From Psychrobacter pacificensis (GTDB lineage Bacteria; Pseudomonadota; Gammaproteobacteria; Pseudomonadales; Moraxellaceae), in the NCBI RefSeq assembly GCF_900101915.1, contig NZ_FNAL01000021.1, forward strand, positions 1 through 48,588: a DNA stretch of 48,588 nucleotides, in the 5' to 3' direction. The notes beneath the pieces are model-generated. The model was given only the letters and a program-made list of their open reading frames with translations. It was not told where the DNA came from and did no database searches. Below are positions 20,602 to 30,000 of the stretch, one piece after another. The translations under genes and the position numbers were made by a program. Position 1 is the stretch's first letter; every line of letters starts with the position of its first letter.

Positions 20602-22971
20602 ATGACAGTACGCAATAACAAGGTAATGATGATGAGCAACCGCGTTTCTTCTGCTTTTGCCATTTCAGCACTGGCAGTCAGCATGGTGGCAGTCAGTAGT
20701 AGCGCCCACGCTGCACAGCGCATCAATAATGTGTCTGTAGTGCAAACTGCACCAGCAGTGACACAAATGCGTTTGGGGTTCACAGGTTTACCAGTATTGC
20801 CTGCAGCCTACGAGCTTGATGATCCTAGCCGCTTGGTATTAGACTTTGAACAAGTACAAAACGGTCTTGCCAGTCGTTTCAACGAATACAATATCGGTAT
20901 GGTCAATGATGTCACCACGTTGAGTAGCGACAGTACGACGCGTCTTATCGTTGGCCTCAAGCAATCAGGCAATTATACAACAGCGATTGAGGGTAACGAG
21001 CTACTACTGACCATTACAGATCCTGATCGTCCAGTGATTACTAGTGACCCTGTACAAGATGTCCTTAATAACTCTAGCGGCATCACCACCACTGCAGTCG
21101 TCACGCCAATCGTTGAGACCAGCACGGTTCCCGTTGCAGCTGTCAGTACAAATAATACCGTCGTGGTAGAAAACGAAGTACCAGCCGATACGATGGTAGT
21201 CAGAGTTAATCCACTGTTGAACCCGCAACTTGCTTCGGCACAAGTGAGTAAGCAATACAGCTATGATGGTCTCAGCGCGGTCAATTTTTCGGCAGGTAAT
21301 GATGGTGGCGGTAACGTCAGCATGGTACTTGCCAACGAAGCCATTCCGGTAGATGTACAACGCCAAGGTAATAAGCTTGTCGTACGTTTAACAGGCAGTA
21401 CGGTCCCAAGAAACTTGCTACGTCGATTAAATATTAATAGTGGTTTGGTGAGTAGCATCGATACTAAAAACCAAGGACAAAATGGTGTCATCACTATTAA
21501 TATGTTTGATGATTACGAGTATCAAGCTTACCAATCGGGCAATCAGTTAAATATTAGTATTAGCAAGCCTGAGCTGCTACGTGAGCCGACACTTGAGGAG
21601 AGAGTATACAGCGGCGAGCCACTGTCTATGGAATTCCAAGACGTTGAAATTCGCAGTGTGTTAGATATTTTAGCGCAGTTTACCGAGATGAATATCGTTG
21701 CGAGTGATTCAGTCGCTGGTAACATCACCTTGCGTTTGATCAACGTGCCTTGGGATCAAGCACTCGATATTATCCTAAAAAGTAAAAATCTAGGCAAGCG
21801 CGAAAATGGTAATGTGATTTTGGTTGCGCCTTCTACTGAACTCGCTGAACAAGAAGCACGTGAGCTTGAAGCGCAGCAAGCTGTTCAATCTTATGCGCCA
21901 TTACGTACTGAATATATTCGTTTAAGCTATGCAAAAGCACAAGATGTCCTGACTTTGATTTCTCAAGGAAGTGGTTCATCTGGTAGTAGCGGTATAGGGG
22001 GCACGAGCGGACTTACAAATCGTGGAAATGACAATAATACGTTGTTGTCGGATCGTGGTACGGTAACAATTGATGAGCGTACCAATACCTTGATTGTCAA
22101 AGATGTGGCAAATAGCATTGAAAATATTCGTACCTTAATTAGCAAGATTGACATCCCTGTGCGTCAGGTTATGATTGAAGCGCGTATCGTTAGTGCCACT
22201 GACAGCTTTAGTAAAGAGATTGGGGTTCGCTGGGGAATCTTATCAAATGGTGCAGCCAATAATCGTAGCTTGTTGGTTGGTGGTAGTGATCAAACTTTGT
22301 GGGACTTAAAAGATTTTGACGTAGAAACCACGACTGTCAATGGACAAACGGTTTCTTATCCTTCATATGACATCAGCCGTCCTGATAACTTAAACGTTGA
22401 TTTAGGGGTGGATAATCCAGCCGGTAGTATCGCTTTTGGCCTATTAAGTTTATCTGATGTGATGCTTGATCTTGAACTATCAGCATTGCAAGCGGACAAT
22501 CGCGGTGAAGTCATCTCAACCCCGAAAGTTTTGACGGCCGACAAGCAAACCGCAAAAGTTTCTTCTGGTACCCAGATTCCTTATCAGGAAGCCTCAGCGA
22601 GCGGCGCAACTACAACCAGTTTTAGAAAAGCGGCACTGAGTTTAGAGGCGACGCCAAATATTACCCCTGATGGCAAAATTGGTCTGCAGTTACTTATCAC
22701 CAATGGTACACCATTATTTACCAATGGTATCGTTGCTATCAATGAAGATTCTATCTCAACCAATGTGATCGTTGAAGATGGTCAAACGGTGGTATTGGGT
22801 GGGGTCTTTAGAAACCGTACTAACAACAATGTGGACAAAGTGCCGTTTTTAGGCGATTTACCATACATTGGCCGTGCATTCCGTAAAGATGTGCGCAATA
22901 ACAATAAGGAAGAGCTGTTGATATTTGTCACACCAAAATTGATCAATGATGGTACAGCGCGCTTGAATTAA
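20602..22971 (+). CDS. pilQ: Type IV pilus secretin PilQ
   Basis: PilQ forms the outer-membrane pore through which the pilus exits. The 789-residue preprotein has a Sec signal peptide ending near ASSAHA at residues 33-38. Two AMIN peptidoglycan-binding domains follow (about 40-140 and 210-325), then the secretin N domains (EFQDVEIRSVLDILAQFTEM, VPWDQALDIILKSKNL; and TEYIRLSYAKAQDVLTLI). The secretin beta-barrel domain carries VPFLGDLPYIGRAF and ends with LLIFVTPKLI. A short Ser/Gly-rich insert lies about 455-470. GAGGA precedes the ATG. The gene closes the pilMNOPQ operon with a terminator. Confidence 0.97.
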   Translation: MTVRNNKVMMMSNRVSSAFAISALAVSMVAVSSSAHAAQRINNVSVVQTAPAVTQMRLGFTGLPVLPAAYELDDPSRLVLDFEQVQNGLASRFNEYNIGMVNDVTTLSSDSTTRLIVGLKQSGNYTTAIEGNELLLTITDPDRPVITSDPVQDVLNNSSGITTTAVVTPIVETSTVPVAAVSTNNTVVVENEVPADTMVVRVNPLLNPQLASAQVSKQYSYDGLSAVNFSAGNDGGGNVSMVLANEAIPVDVQRQGNKLVVRLTGSTVPRNLLRRLNINSGLVSSIDTKNQGQNGVITINMFDDYEYQAYQSGNQLNISISKPELLREPTLEERVYSGEPLSMEFQDVEIRSVLDILAQFTEMNIVASDSVAGNITLRLINVPWDQALDIILKSKNLGKRENGNVILVAPSTELAEQEARELEAQQAVQSYAPLRTEYIRLSYAKAQDVLTLISQGSGSSGSSGIGGTSGLTNRGNDNNTLLSDRGTVTIDERTNTLIVKDVANSIENIRTLISKIDIPVRQVMIEARIVSATDSFSKEIGVRWGILSNGAANNRSLLVGGSDQTLWDLKDFDVETTTVNGQTVSYPSYDISRPDNLNVDLGVDNPAGSIAFGLLSLSDVMLDLELSALQADNRGEVISTPKVLTADKQTAKVSSGTQIPYQEASASGATTTSFRKAALSLEATPNITPDGKIGLQLLITNGTPLFTNGIVAINEDSISTNVIVEDGQTVVLGGVFRNRTNNNVDKVPFLGDLPYIGRAFRKDVRNNNKEELLIFVTPKLINDGTARLN

Positions 22972-22993
22972 TCATAAATTTGTTTATTATTCA

Positions 22994-23028
22994 CTAAAAA
23001 AGTAAACCTTAGTGCTTACTTTTTTTTG
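22994..23028 (+). terminator. Terminator after pilQ
   Basis: AAAAAAGTAA pairs with TTACTTTTTT around ACCTTAGTGC. The stem is AT-rich but followed by eight T's, 24 bases after the pilQ stop. It separates pilMNOPQ from aroKB, perhaps incompletely. Confidence 0.75.
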
Positions 23029-23167
23029 GGCATAAACTTAGCATCTTTAATATTGCGAGCTATATGCATGGATTAATGGACGATAAGCGCTAAATATTAC
23101 TAACAATAATCACAGCGCATTACTAGCCAGAATATCAATGACGTTGTATGATAGCTAATTTAGCTGA

Positions 23168-23737
23168 GTGAGTATTATGGTGCAGGAATTGCCGTCGGTG
23201 TTTTTAGTGGGTCCGATGGGAGCGGGGAAGACGACGATCGGTAAGTTACTGGCCAAGCAGTTAGGTCGCACTTTTGTAGATAGTGATTGGTATATCGAAT
23301 CGCAAACCGGTGCTGACATTGCTTGGATATTCGCCAAAGAAGGTGAAGCGGGTTTTCGTGAGCGTGAAACACGTGCCATTGATGAGCTGACTCAAGCCCC
23401 CCAAATTGTATTAGCAACTGGCGGTGGCGCAGTATTGGCTGCTGAAAACCGAGAGTTCTTAAGACAGCGTGGCATCGTGGTTTATCTCAATGCCCCAGTC
23501 GATGTACAAATGGCCCGCACTTCTAAAGACAAGTCACGGCCTCTTTTACAACAGCCTAATCCTAGAAAAATACTGCAAGATCTATATAGTATTCGCGATC
23601 CATTATATCGTCAGGTCGCGCATATTATTATGCCCACTGGTCACACTTATCCGCGTCATATGGTCAGCCAATTAATGCAGCAGCTGAACGCATTTTTTGA
23701 TTGTACTGACACAACACCAAAAGACAATAAAGAGTAG
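23168..23737 (+). CDS. aroK: Shikimate kinase
   Basis: Phosphorylates shikimate to shikimate-3-phosphate with ATP in the aromatic amino acid pathway. The 189-residue protein has the P-loop GPMGAGKTT (about 15-23), the DSDW shikimate-binding aspartates, a FRERE motif, the GGGAVL glycine loop, and the lid arginine segment DKSRPLL. All residues expected for catalysis are visible. The start is uncertain: GTG at 23168 gives the longest protein, while ATG at 23177 is equally plausible (three residues shorter); neither has a clear ribosome binding site. aroB follows after 78 bases. Confidence 0.96.
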   Translation: MSIMVQELPSVFLVGPMGAGKTTIGKLLAKQLGRTFVDSDWYIESQTGADIAWIFAKEGEAGFRERETRAIDELTQAPQIVLATGGGAVLAAENREFLRQRGIVVYLNAPVDVQMARTSKDKSRPLLQQPNPRKILQDLYSIRDPLYRQVAHIIMPTGHTYPRHMVSQLMQQLNAFFDCTDTTPKDNKE

Positions 23738-23815
23738 ACCGATATTATCTATTGATATGATAGGTAGGTATACTCAGCTACTTTTACCCAATTATAAATG
23801 CTTAAGGAGTGTCTC

Positions 23816-24925
23816 ATGGCAACGTCACTGTTTCATGATAGCTTAACAGTTCGTACGCAAAGTCATGATTATCCAATCATTATTACTGAAGATGCGACGT
23901 CAAAAGACAGCAGTATGGCAAAGCAAGTCGCACCTTATATTAAGGGTTGCCAAGTATTGATTGTGACTAACGATACCGTGGCACCTCTATACTTGCAAGC
24001 TTTAGAAGACGAGCTAGCAGAGCAGTTTACGGTAAAAGTTTGCGTGTTACCAGATGGTGAGCAATATAAGAACCAGACAAGCATTGACCAAATATATGAT
24101 GCACTAATGGCAGAGCATTTCAATCGTGATGTCACGCTTATCGCACTTGGTGGCGGCGTGGTGGGTGATATGACAGGTTTTGCTGCGGCAAGTTTTATGC
24201 GCGGGGTCAACTTTATCCAAATTCCAACGACCTTATTATCGCAAGTCGATTCTAGCGTTGGCGGCAAAACGGGCATCAATCATGCGCAAGGCAAAAATAT
24301 GATTGGCGCATTCTGGCAGCCACAGATGGTGCTCGCTGATATGAGTACGCTCAAAACGTTGCCTGCACGTGAGCTGTCAGCAGGAGTCGCTGAAATTATC
24401 AAGTATGCGCTTATCATGGATGAAGCATTCCTGACATGGCTTGAAGAGAATTTAACTGCAATGATGGCGTTGGATCTGGCAGTACTTGGCGAAGCCGTGA
24501 AGCGCTGCTGTCAATACAAAGCAGATGTGGTCGCTCAAGATGAAAGAGAGTCAGGTGTGCGTGCCCTGTTGAACTTTGGGCATACGTTTGGTCATGTGAT
24601 CGAGACCCATCAAGGTTACGGCAATTGGTTGCATGGTGAGGCGGTAGCGGCGGGCATGATGCAAGCAGCTAAACTCTCCCAAAAAATTGGTTGGTTGACC
24701 CTTGATGAGGTTGAACGCATTGAGCGTGTTTTGATGCTAGGTAACCTCCCAACCAAACCGCCTGCCATTGATGTACAAACTGCTCTGGACTTGATGGGAC
24801 ACGATAAAAAAGTGAAACACGGACAAATCCGGCTGATTTTGTTAAAATCAATAGGGAGTGCAGTAGTGACCAATGACTTCGATAACGATCTGTTGCTCGA
24901 AGTATTGTCACAACACAGCGCATAA
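23816..24925 (+). CDS. aroB: 3-dehydroquinate synthase
   Basis: Converts 3-deoxy-arabino-heptulosonate 7-phosphate to 3-dehydroquinate, the second shikimate step, using NAD and a divalent metal. The 369-residue protein shows the NAD-binding GGGVVGDMTGFAAASFMRG, the QIPTTLLSQVDSSVGGKTGI catalytic block, the metal ligands in GVAEIIKYA (Glu) and LNFGHTFGHVIE (His), and HGEAVAAGM. I chose ATG 23816 because AAGGAG stands at 23804-23809 in front of it; an in-frame ATG six codons upstream (23798) has none. It pairs with aroK as in most gammaproteobacteria. Confidence 0.97.
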   Translation: MATSLFHDSLTVRTQSHDYPIIITEDATSKDSSMAKQVAPYIKGCQVLIVTNDTVAPLYLQALEDELAEQFTVKVCVLPDGEQYKNQTSIDQIYDALMAEHFNRDVTLIALGGGVVGDMTGFAAASFMRGVNFIQIPTTLLSQVDSSVGGKTGINHAQGKNMIGAFWQPQMVLADMSTLKTLPARELSAGVAEIIKYALIMDEAFLTWLEENLTAMMALDLAVLGEAVKRCCQYKADVVAQDERESGVRALLNFGHTFGHVIETHQGYGNWLHGEAVAAGMMQAAKLSQKIGWLTLDEVERIERVLMLGNLPTKPPAIDVQTALDLMGHDKKVKHGQIRLILLKSIGSAVVTNDFDNDLLLEVLSQHSA

Positions 24926-24935
24926 TGTATCAAAA

Positions 24936-24959
24936 TTTTAGTGAGTATTCGTACTAAAA
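24936..24959 (+). other. Small hairpin after aroB
   Basis: TTTTAGT (24936-24942) pairs with ACTAAAA (24953-24959) across ten bases. There is no T-run, so it is not a convincing terminator; the aroB transcript probably continues into the next gene. Confidence 0.35.
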
Positions 24960-25060
24960 CTTGATATGTACAGCAGATTCATAGGCTGCACTCACTGCAC
25001 TTCTATTTGAATGAGCATTGGTGTAATGCTCTTAAATATGTTTTTACCAAGGATATTCCT

Positions 25061-26164
25061 ATGGCAGCATCAAAATCGAAGACGCGTACCGCTGGCCAAT
25101 CATACAGTCGTCAAGCCCTGATCTGGCTGGTCGCGACGTTACTATTAGGTGTTGTGACAGCGTTAGTCTGGATGCTAAGCCAAACGCCAGCGATGGGTGC
25201 CAAAATTGAAAACGAACCAGTATCAGCACCGCAAATGTTGGCTGATGAGTTTGAGCAACCATTAAAAATCGAGTCGCTTCACGAGCTGGATACCGATGTA
25301 CAGCCGATTAGTTTTGATACGACTGTCCGTGACTTGCGTAATTATCCTGACGAGTTTAAAGACAAGCGCTATCTACTTGCCAACAAGGGTAAGTGGACCG
25401 TGCAGGTGATGAATGTCGCTGAAAATGACGTGATTGTCAGCTATTTAGAAGGCCGTGAAGATCGTGATAAGTTCGCTTATTTCCGCTATCTTGATAGTGA
25501 AAATCAAGTCCGTTATATGCTGACTTACGGAATCATGAGTAGTCCACAGGAGGCCGTTGGGGCAGCAAAGCTCACAGATTTTAAACTGCCTGCCAATGTA
25601 CGTGTACTACCGGAGGAGATCAATCGATACGTAAGTATTATCGATAACTACGAGCGTCCTGATCCAGTAAAAGACTTAAGTACGAAGCGCACGCGCGCTG
25701 TCAATCTAAAACCGACTAAGCGTGAAATACCAGTACGTCAGCAAGCGCAAGCAGTCAACAATACGGCTAATGAGCAAGAAGCCGCTAACACTAATACGAG
25801 TCGCGATAGTCAACGTTCCTCTAACGATAGCGCCCCAGTAGAAAGCATCCGTCAATCTGCAGATACCTCTGAAACATTATCTGTCACAGAAGAGCGCACA
25901 GTTGGTAATGAGCCACAATCAACTGATGAGGCATCAAGTCAAACGCAAAGTAATACCAATAACTCCAAGCAGGAAAATAAAAAGCCGTCAACAGCAGGTG
26001 CAGATAATAGCACCGCTAAAAAACCACCCGCTGTACCTGCGCCAAAACCGCCCAATACGAGCAACAATGGGGCAAATAGTAATGCAAATGCACCTAAAAA
26101 TAATAATGCGCCTAAAAATAATAGTGACAGTATCAAGTCGTTAATAGAGGACAAAAGCAACTGA
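25061..26164 (+). CDS. DamX-like membrane protein with a central SPOR-type domain
   Basis: A 367-residue bitopic protein occupying the damX position downstream of aroB. SPOR proteins bind denuded glycan strands at the division septum. It has a short cytoplasmic N-terminus and one membrane helix (about 19-40). A compact domain spans about 110-185, opening with GKWTVQVMNV and later reading MLTYGIMSSPQEAVGAAK, consistent with a SPOR fold. After about residue 215 it is a long low-complexity tail of Asn, Ser, Thr, Gln and Pro, with repeats such as APKNN. In E. coli DamX the SPOR domain is C-terminal; here it is followed by ~180 disordered residues. ATG 25061 has AAGGA ahead of it; the longer frame from 25007 lacks one. 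Confidence 0.75.
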   Translation: MAASKSKTRTAGQSYSRQALIWLVATLLLGVVTALVWMLSQTPAMGAKIENEPVSAPQMLADEFEQPLKIESLHELDTDVQPISFDTTVRDLRNYPDEFKDKRYLLANKGKWTVQVMNVAENDVIVSYLEGREDRDKFAYFRYLDSENQVRYMLTYGIMSSPQEAVGAAKLTDFKLPANVRVLPEEINRYVSIIDNYERPDPVKDLSTKRTRAVNLKPTKREIPVRQQAQAVNNTANEQEAANTNTSRDSQRSSNDSAPVESIRQSADTSETLSVTEERTVGNEPQSTDEASSQTQSNTNNSKQENKKPSTAGADNSTAKKPPAVPAPKPPNTSNNGANSNANAPKNNNAPKNNSDSIKSLIEDKSN

Positions 26165-26183
26165 TACGCATTTTTTGTTATTG

Positions 26184-26219
26184 AAAACCCACTAGCTAAT
26201 TGGTTAGTGGGTTTTTTTA
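26184..26219 (+). terminator. Terminator after the DamX-like gene
   Basis: AAACCCACTA pairs with TTAGTGGGTTT (one-base offset at the loop side) and is followed by seven T's. It begins 20 bases after the stop codon and isolates the upstream operon from gltB. Confidence 0.9.
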
Positions 26220-26507
26220 TACTTCGTTTTTTTAATATATTAGTGGCTACTGTCGCTATTTTGGGGCAAAGTATTCAAGGTAGACAGATATCATCCATTG
26301 CCTCAGGTAACCCTAACATAGGCGCTTTATATTATATTTCTAATAGGTTTTTAATCGTCCTATAACCAATAGTAATGAGACCATATACAAATTATGGCTG
26401 ATGAATCGATAGAAAAGACTAGATTTTTTGTGAATCATTAACTAATATAACTGTGGGCGACGTTCTGTATAGTTATCGTAAAAAACTATTGTTAAACAAG
26501 CATTTAG

Positions 26508-26521
26508 TGATAGATCTATCA
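26508..26521. promoter_or_regulatory. Perfect 14-base palindrome upstream of gltB (operator candidate)
   Basis: TGATAGATCTATCA is its own reverse complement. It lies 535 bases before gltB and 31 bases before the three-way-junction element. A weak promoter overlaps it (TAAACA at 26493-26498, 18 bases, TATCAT at 26517-26522), so a dimeric regulator bound here could control a transcript beginning with the structured RNA. Confidence 0.45.
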
Positions 26522-26552
26522 TTTATAGAGTTTATTACTGAAATTTGTTGTC

Positions 26553-26645
26553 TCAAGCGCGGCTACTTACAACCGACATCAAGATCATTGTAAGTGACGC
26601 AACCTCTCTTATTGTCACTCTTTTTAGAGTGAATAAGGCGCTTGA
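26553..26645 (+). ncRNA. Candidate structured RNA (three-way junction) in the gltB leader
   Basis: P1: TCAAGCGC (26553-26560) with GCGCTTGA (26638-26645). P2: ACTTACAA (26565-26572) with TTGTAAGT (26588-26595), 15-base loop. P3: CTTATT plus CACTCT (26608-26613, 26616-26621) with AGAGTG plus AATAAG (26626-26637), a TTTT loop and a two-base GT bulge. P3 abuts P1 directly, so the two can stack. All 28 pairs are Watson-Crick. The strand is assumed from gltB. Function unknown; it could be a leader element of gltB or a separate small RNA. Confidence 0.5.
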
Positions 26646-27043
26646 ATACAGAGCGTCAGATATTCAAGACGAACCACATGCACGATTATTAAATGGTTGG
26701 ATGTCCAGCTCTCATTGCTAGATATAACGACATAACACACGATGCTTAAACGAACGACATAACGTATTACTGATTGGGCAATTGGCATTTAGGGGTATAA
26801 ATTACTCTGTTTCAAAGGGCTGCCATTCACTGTCTTTAATATACGACGCATATGTCACGACATTAGCTAATGACCAAGAGGGTCAAAGGGTTACTTGCTT
26901 TTAGAGCATGATGTTGATTGAGCCTCGCACCATTTACTAATTCAACTATCCGAATATCCACTATCAGCCCGTTCTGCTTACGGGTACCAGCTTATGCTCC
27001 GCATTGGAGATGTAAGTTGCCCGTCTACTTAAAAGGACAAGCT

Positions 27044-30000
27044 ATGTCAATGATTTCCTCGCAAACACACCTGGCCACGCCAGATGATTTTTCTGATAAT
27101 TGCGGTTTTGGTCTAATTGCTCATATTAAGGGTGAAGCCAGCCATAATTTGGTAAAAACCGCCATTCATAGTTTAAGTTGCATGACACATCGTGGTGGTG
27201 TGGCGGCAGATGGTAGAACTGGTGATGGTTGCGGTCTACTATTAGCGACGCCTACCGACTTCTTTAAACAGATCGCTGATGAGCAGCAATTCGCAATCAC
27301 AGACAACTTTGCTGTTGGTATGGTGTTCGTCAATTTGGATGATGATAAAGCCAAGTATAGCCAGCAAGTATTGAGCGATGAGATTACCGCCCAAGGATTA
27401 GAAGTCGCTGGCTGGCGTGATGTGCCACTTGATTTAAGTATTGTGGGTGAGATCGGCCGTGAGACATTACCAGGTTTTAAGCAGGTATTTGTCAATGCGC
27501 CAGATGACTTGGCTGCTGAAGATTTCAACCGTAAACTGTTTGTTGCACGCAAAAAAGCAGAGCAGCGCCTGACAGATGACGAGCTGTTTTATGTATGTTC
27601 ATTAAGCTGCCAGACCATTATTTATAAAGGTTTGGTCATGCCATCAGACCTGCCAGCATTTTTCTTGGATCTTCAAGACGAGCGCTTGGCGTCACATATC
27701 GTGGTTTTCCATCAGCGTTTCTCCACCAATACTTTGCCGCGTTGGCCATTGGCACAGCCGTTCCGTTATCTGGCTCATAATGGTGAATTGAATACCATTA
27801 CAGGTAACCGCAACTGGTCTAAAGCACGCACGCCAAAGCTCAAATCAGACAAACTGCCGAACTTGAATGAATTGACGCCGCTTGTAAACAGTACAGGTTC
27901 TGATTCATCAAGCCTAGATAACATGCTTGAAGTGCTAATGTCTGGTGGTATGAATTTGTTCCATGCGATGTCGATTTTGGTGCCACCAGCGTGGCAGAAC
28001 GTCGATAGCATGGATATGGATTTGCGAGCGTTTTATGAGTTTTATTCGCAGCATATGGAAGCGTGGGATGGTCCTGCAGGGCTTGTGATCCAAGATGGAC
28101 GCTATGCCGTCTGTATGCTCGATAGAAACGGTCTGCGTCCGTCACGTTGGGTGACCACCAAGAACGGTTATATCACCGTCGCATCAGAGGTTGGTGTTTG
28201 GGACTACTCACCACAAGATGTGTTGGCAAAAGGTCGTGTCGGCCCAGGTCAAATGCTGGTTATTGATACGTTGACAGGTCAAGTGATGGATACGACTGCT
28301 GTTGCAACGTTGCTGAAAAATGCGCATCCGTATCGAAAGTGGCTGCGTGAAGAAGCGACACGTGTCCGTGATGATGAGCGCTTAGAAGAAACCTTAGCAG
28401 CGCAAGCGTGCCGTGGCGACAAGCTAAAAGCTTTACAAAAGATGTATCACATCACCAATGAAGAGCGTACAGAGATCATCCGTCCTAATGCTGAAAACGG
28501 CCAAGAGCCAGTAGGTTCGATGGGTGATGACACGCCAATGGCAGTACTATCGCAGCAAATCCGCCATGTCGGTGATTTTTTCCGTCAGCAATTTGCACAG
28601 GTGACCAACCCGCCAATTGATCCATTACGTGAATCAATCGTGATGTCACTACAAACTTGCCTAGGTGCTGAGACTAATGTGTTTGCGCCATCAGCAAGAG
28701 ATGCTCACCGTATTATTTTGTCATCACCAGTCTTGTCAGCCAGCAAGATGCAGCAGCTTGAAACCTTGGATGATCCAGCATTCAAGATGGCTCGTATCGA
28801 TCTGAACTATGACCGTACTTTAGAGTTATCTGATGCTATCGTTGCTATTTGCGAAGAAGTGGCAGATAAAATCCGTTCGGGCAATACCTTGATCGTACTG
28901 TCTGATAAAGAGATCGATGCAGAAAAAGTACCTGCCAATGCCATCATGGTCACAGGAGCCGTACATCATTATCTGATTGCAGAAGGTATCCGTACCGATG
29001 CTAACTTGGTGATTGAGACAGGTCTTGCACGCGATTCGCATCAAGTCGCGGTATTGATCGGGTTTGGTGCAACTTGTGTGTATCCATATCTGGCATATGA
29101 TGTCATCGATGACTTGGTGGCGACTGGTGAGTTGCTTGGTGATCCGATTCAAGCTCGCGTTAATTTCCGCAAAGGCTTGGATAAAGGTTTGCTAAAAATC
29201 TTATCAAAAATGGGTATCTCTACCATTGTGTCGTATCGCGGTGCGCAGCTGTTTGAAGCAGTTGGTCTGTCTGAAGAGGTCGTGAGCCTATGTTTTAAAG
29301 GCGTACAAAGCCGTATCAAAGGCGCTACCTTTGCAGATCTTGCCGCTGACCAAGCGCAACTGGCTGCCAACGCATTTAAGCGTCGTGCGCCACTAGATCA
29401 GGGCGGTTTGCTCAAATTTGTCTTCAATAAAGAGTACCATGCCTTTAACCCTGACGTGATCAACAGCCTGCATACGGCAGTACGTACGGGCGATTATGAG
29501 AATTATCAGAATTATGCCAATCTAGTCAATAGCCGCCCAGTGGCGACCTTACGTGACTTGTTGCAATTAAAGACTGACAACAGTATCGATGTCGATGATG
29601 TTGAGGATATCTCTGAGATTTTGACGCGTTTTGACTCAGCAGGCATGTCACTAGGTGCGCTGTCTCCTGAGGCGCATGAGTCAATTGCGATGGCGATGAA
29701 TACTATCGGTGGACGTTCAAACTCTGGTGAGGGCGGTGAAGATCCTGCGCGTTATGGCACGTTGCGTAACTCAAAGATCAAGCAAGTGGCCTCTGGTCGT
29801 TTCGGCGTGACACCTGCATATCTGCGCTCAGCAGAAGTCATGCAGATTAAGGTCGCTCAAGGCGCAAAACCGGGCGAGGGTGGTCAGCTACCTGGTGGTA
29901 AAGTGAATGCGCTGATTGCGCGCTTGCGTTATTCGGTGCCAGGCGTGACCTTGATTTCACCGCCGCCGCATCACGATATTTACTCTATCGAAGATTTGGC

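Larger units (their letters stand above)
26221..27043 (+). other. Long gene-free leader of gltB
   Basis: About 820 bases with no believable open frame. It holds a perfect 14-base palindrome (26508-26521), a three-way-junction fold (26553-26645), and two exact copies of ACGACATAAC (26727-26736 and 26754-26763). A candidate promoter is TTGATT (26914-26919) with ACTAAT 16 bases later; another is TTGGGC (26774-26779) with TATAAA 16 bases later. Which one drives gltB is undecided. Confidence 0.55.

Noticed and set aside
25007..25060. Longer start for the DamX-like protein
   Set aside because: Puts 18 unlikely residues before the cytoplasmic tail; ATG 25061 has AAGGA in front.
26918..27043. Longer gltB start (TTG 26918) adding 42 residues
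   Set aside because: No ribosome binding site, no family similarity in the extra stretch, and a good AAAAGGAC before ATG 27044 with the catalytic cysteine at a normal distance.
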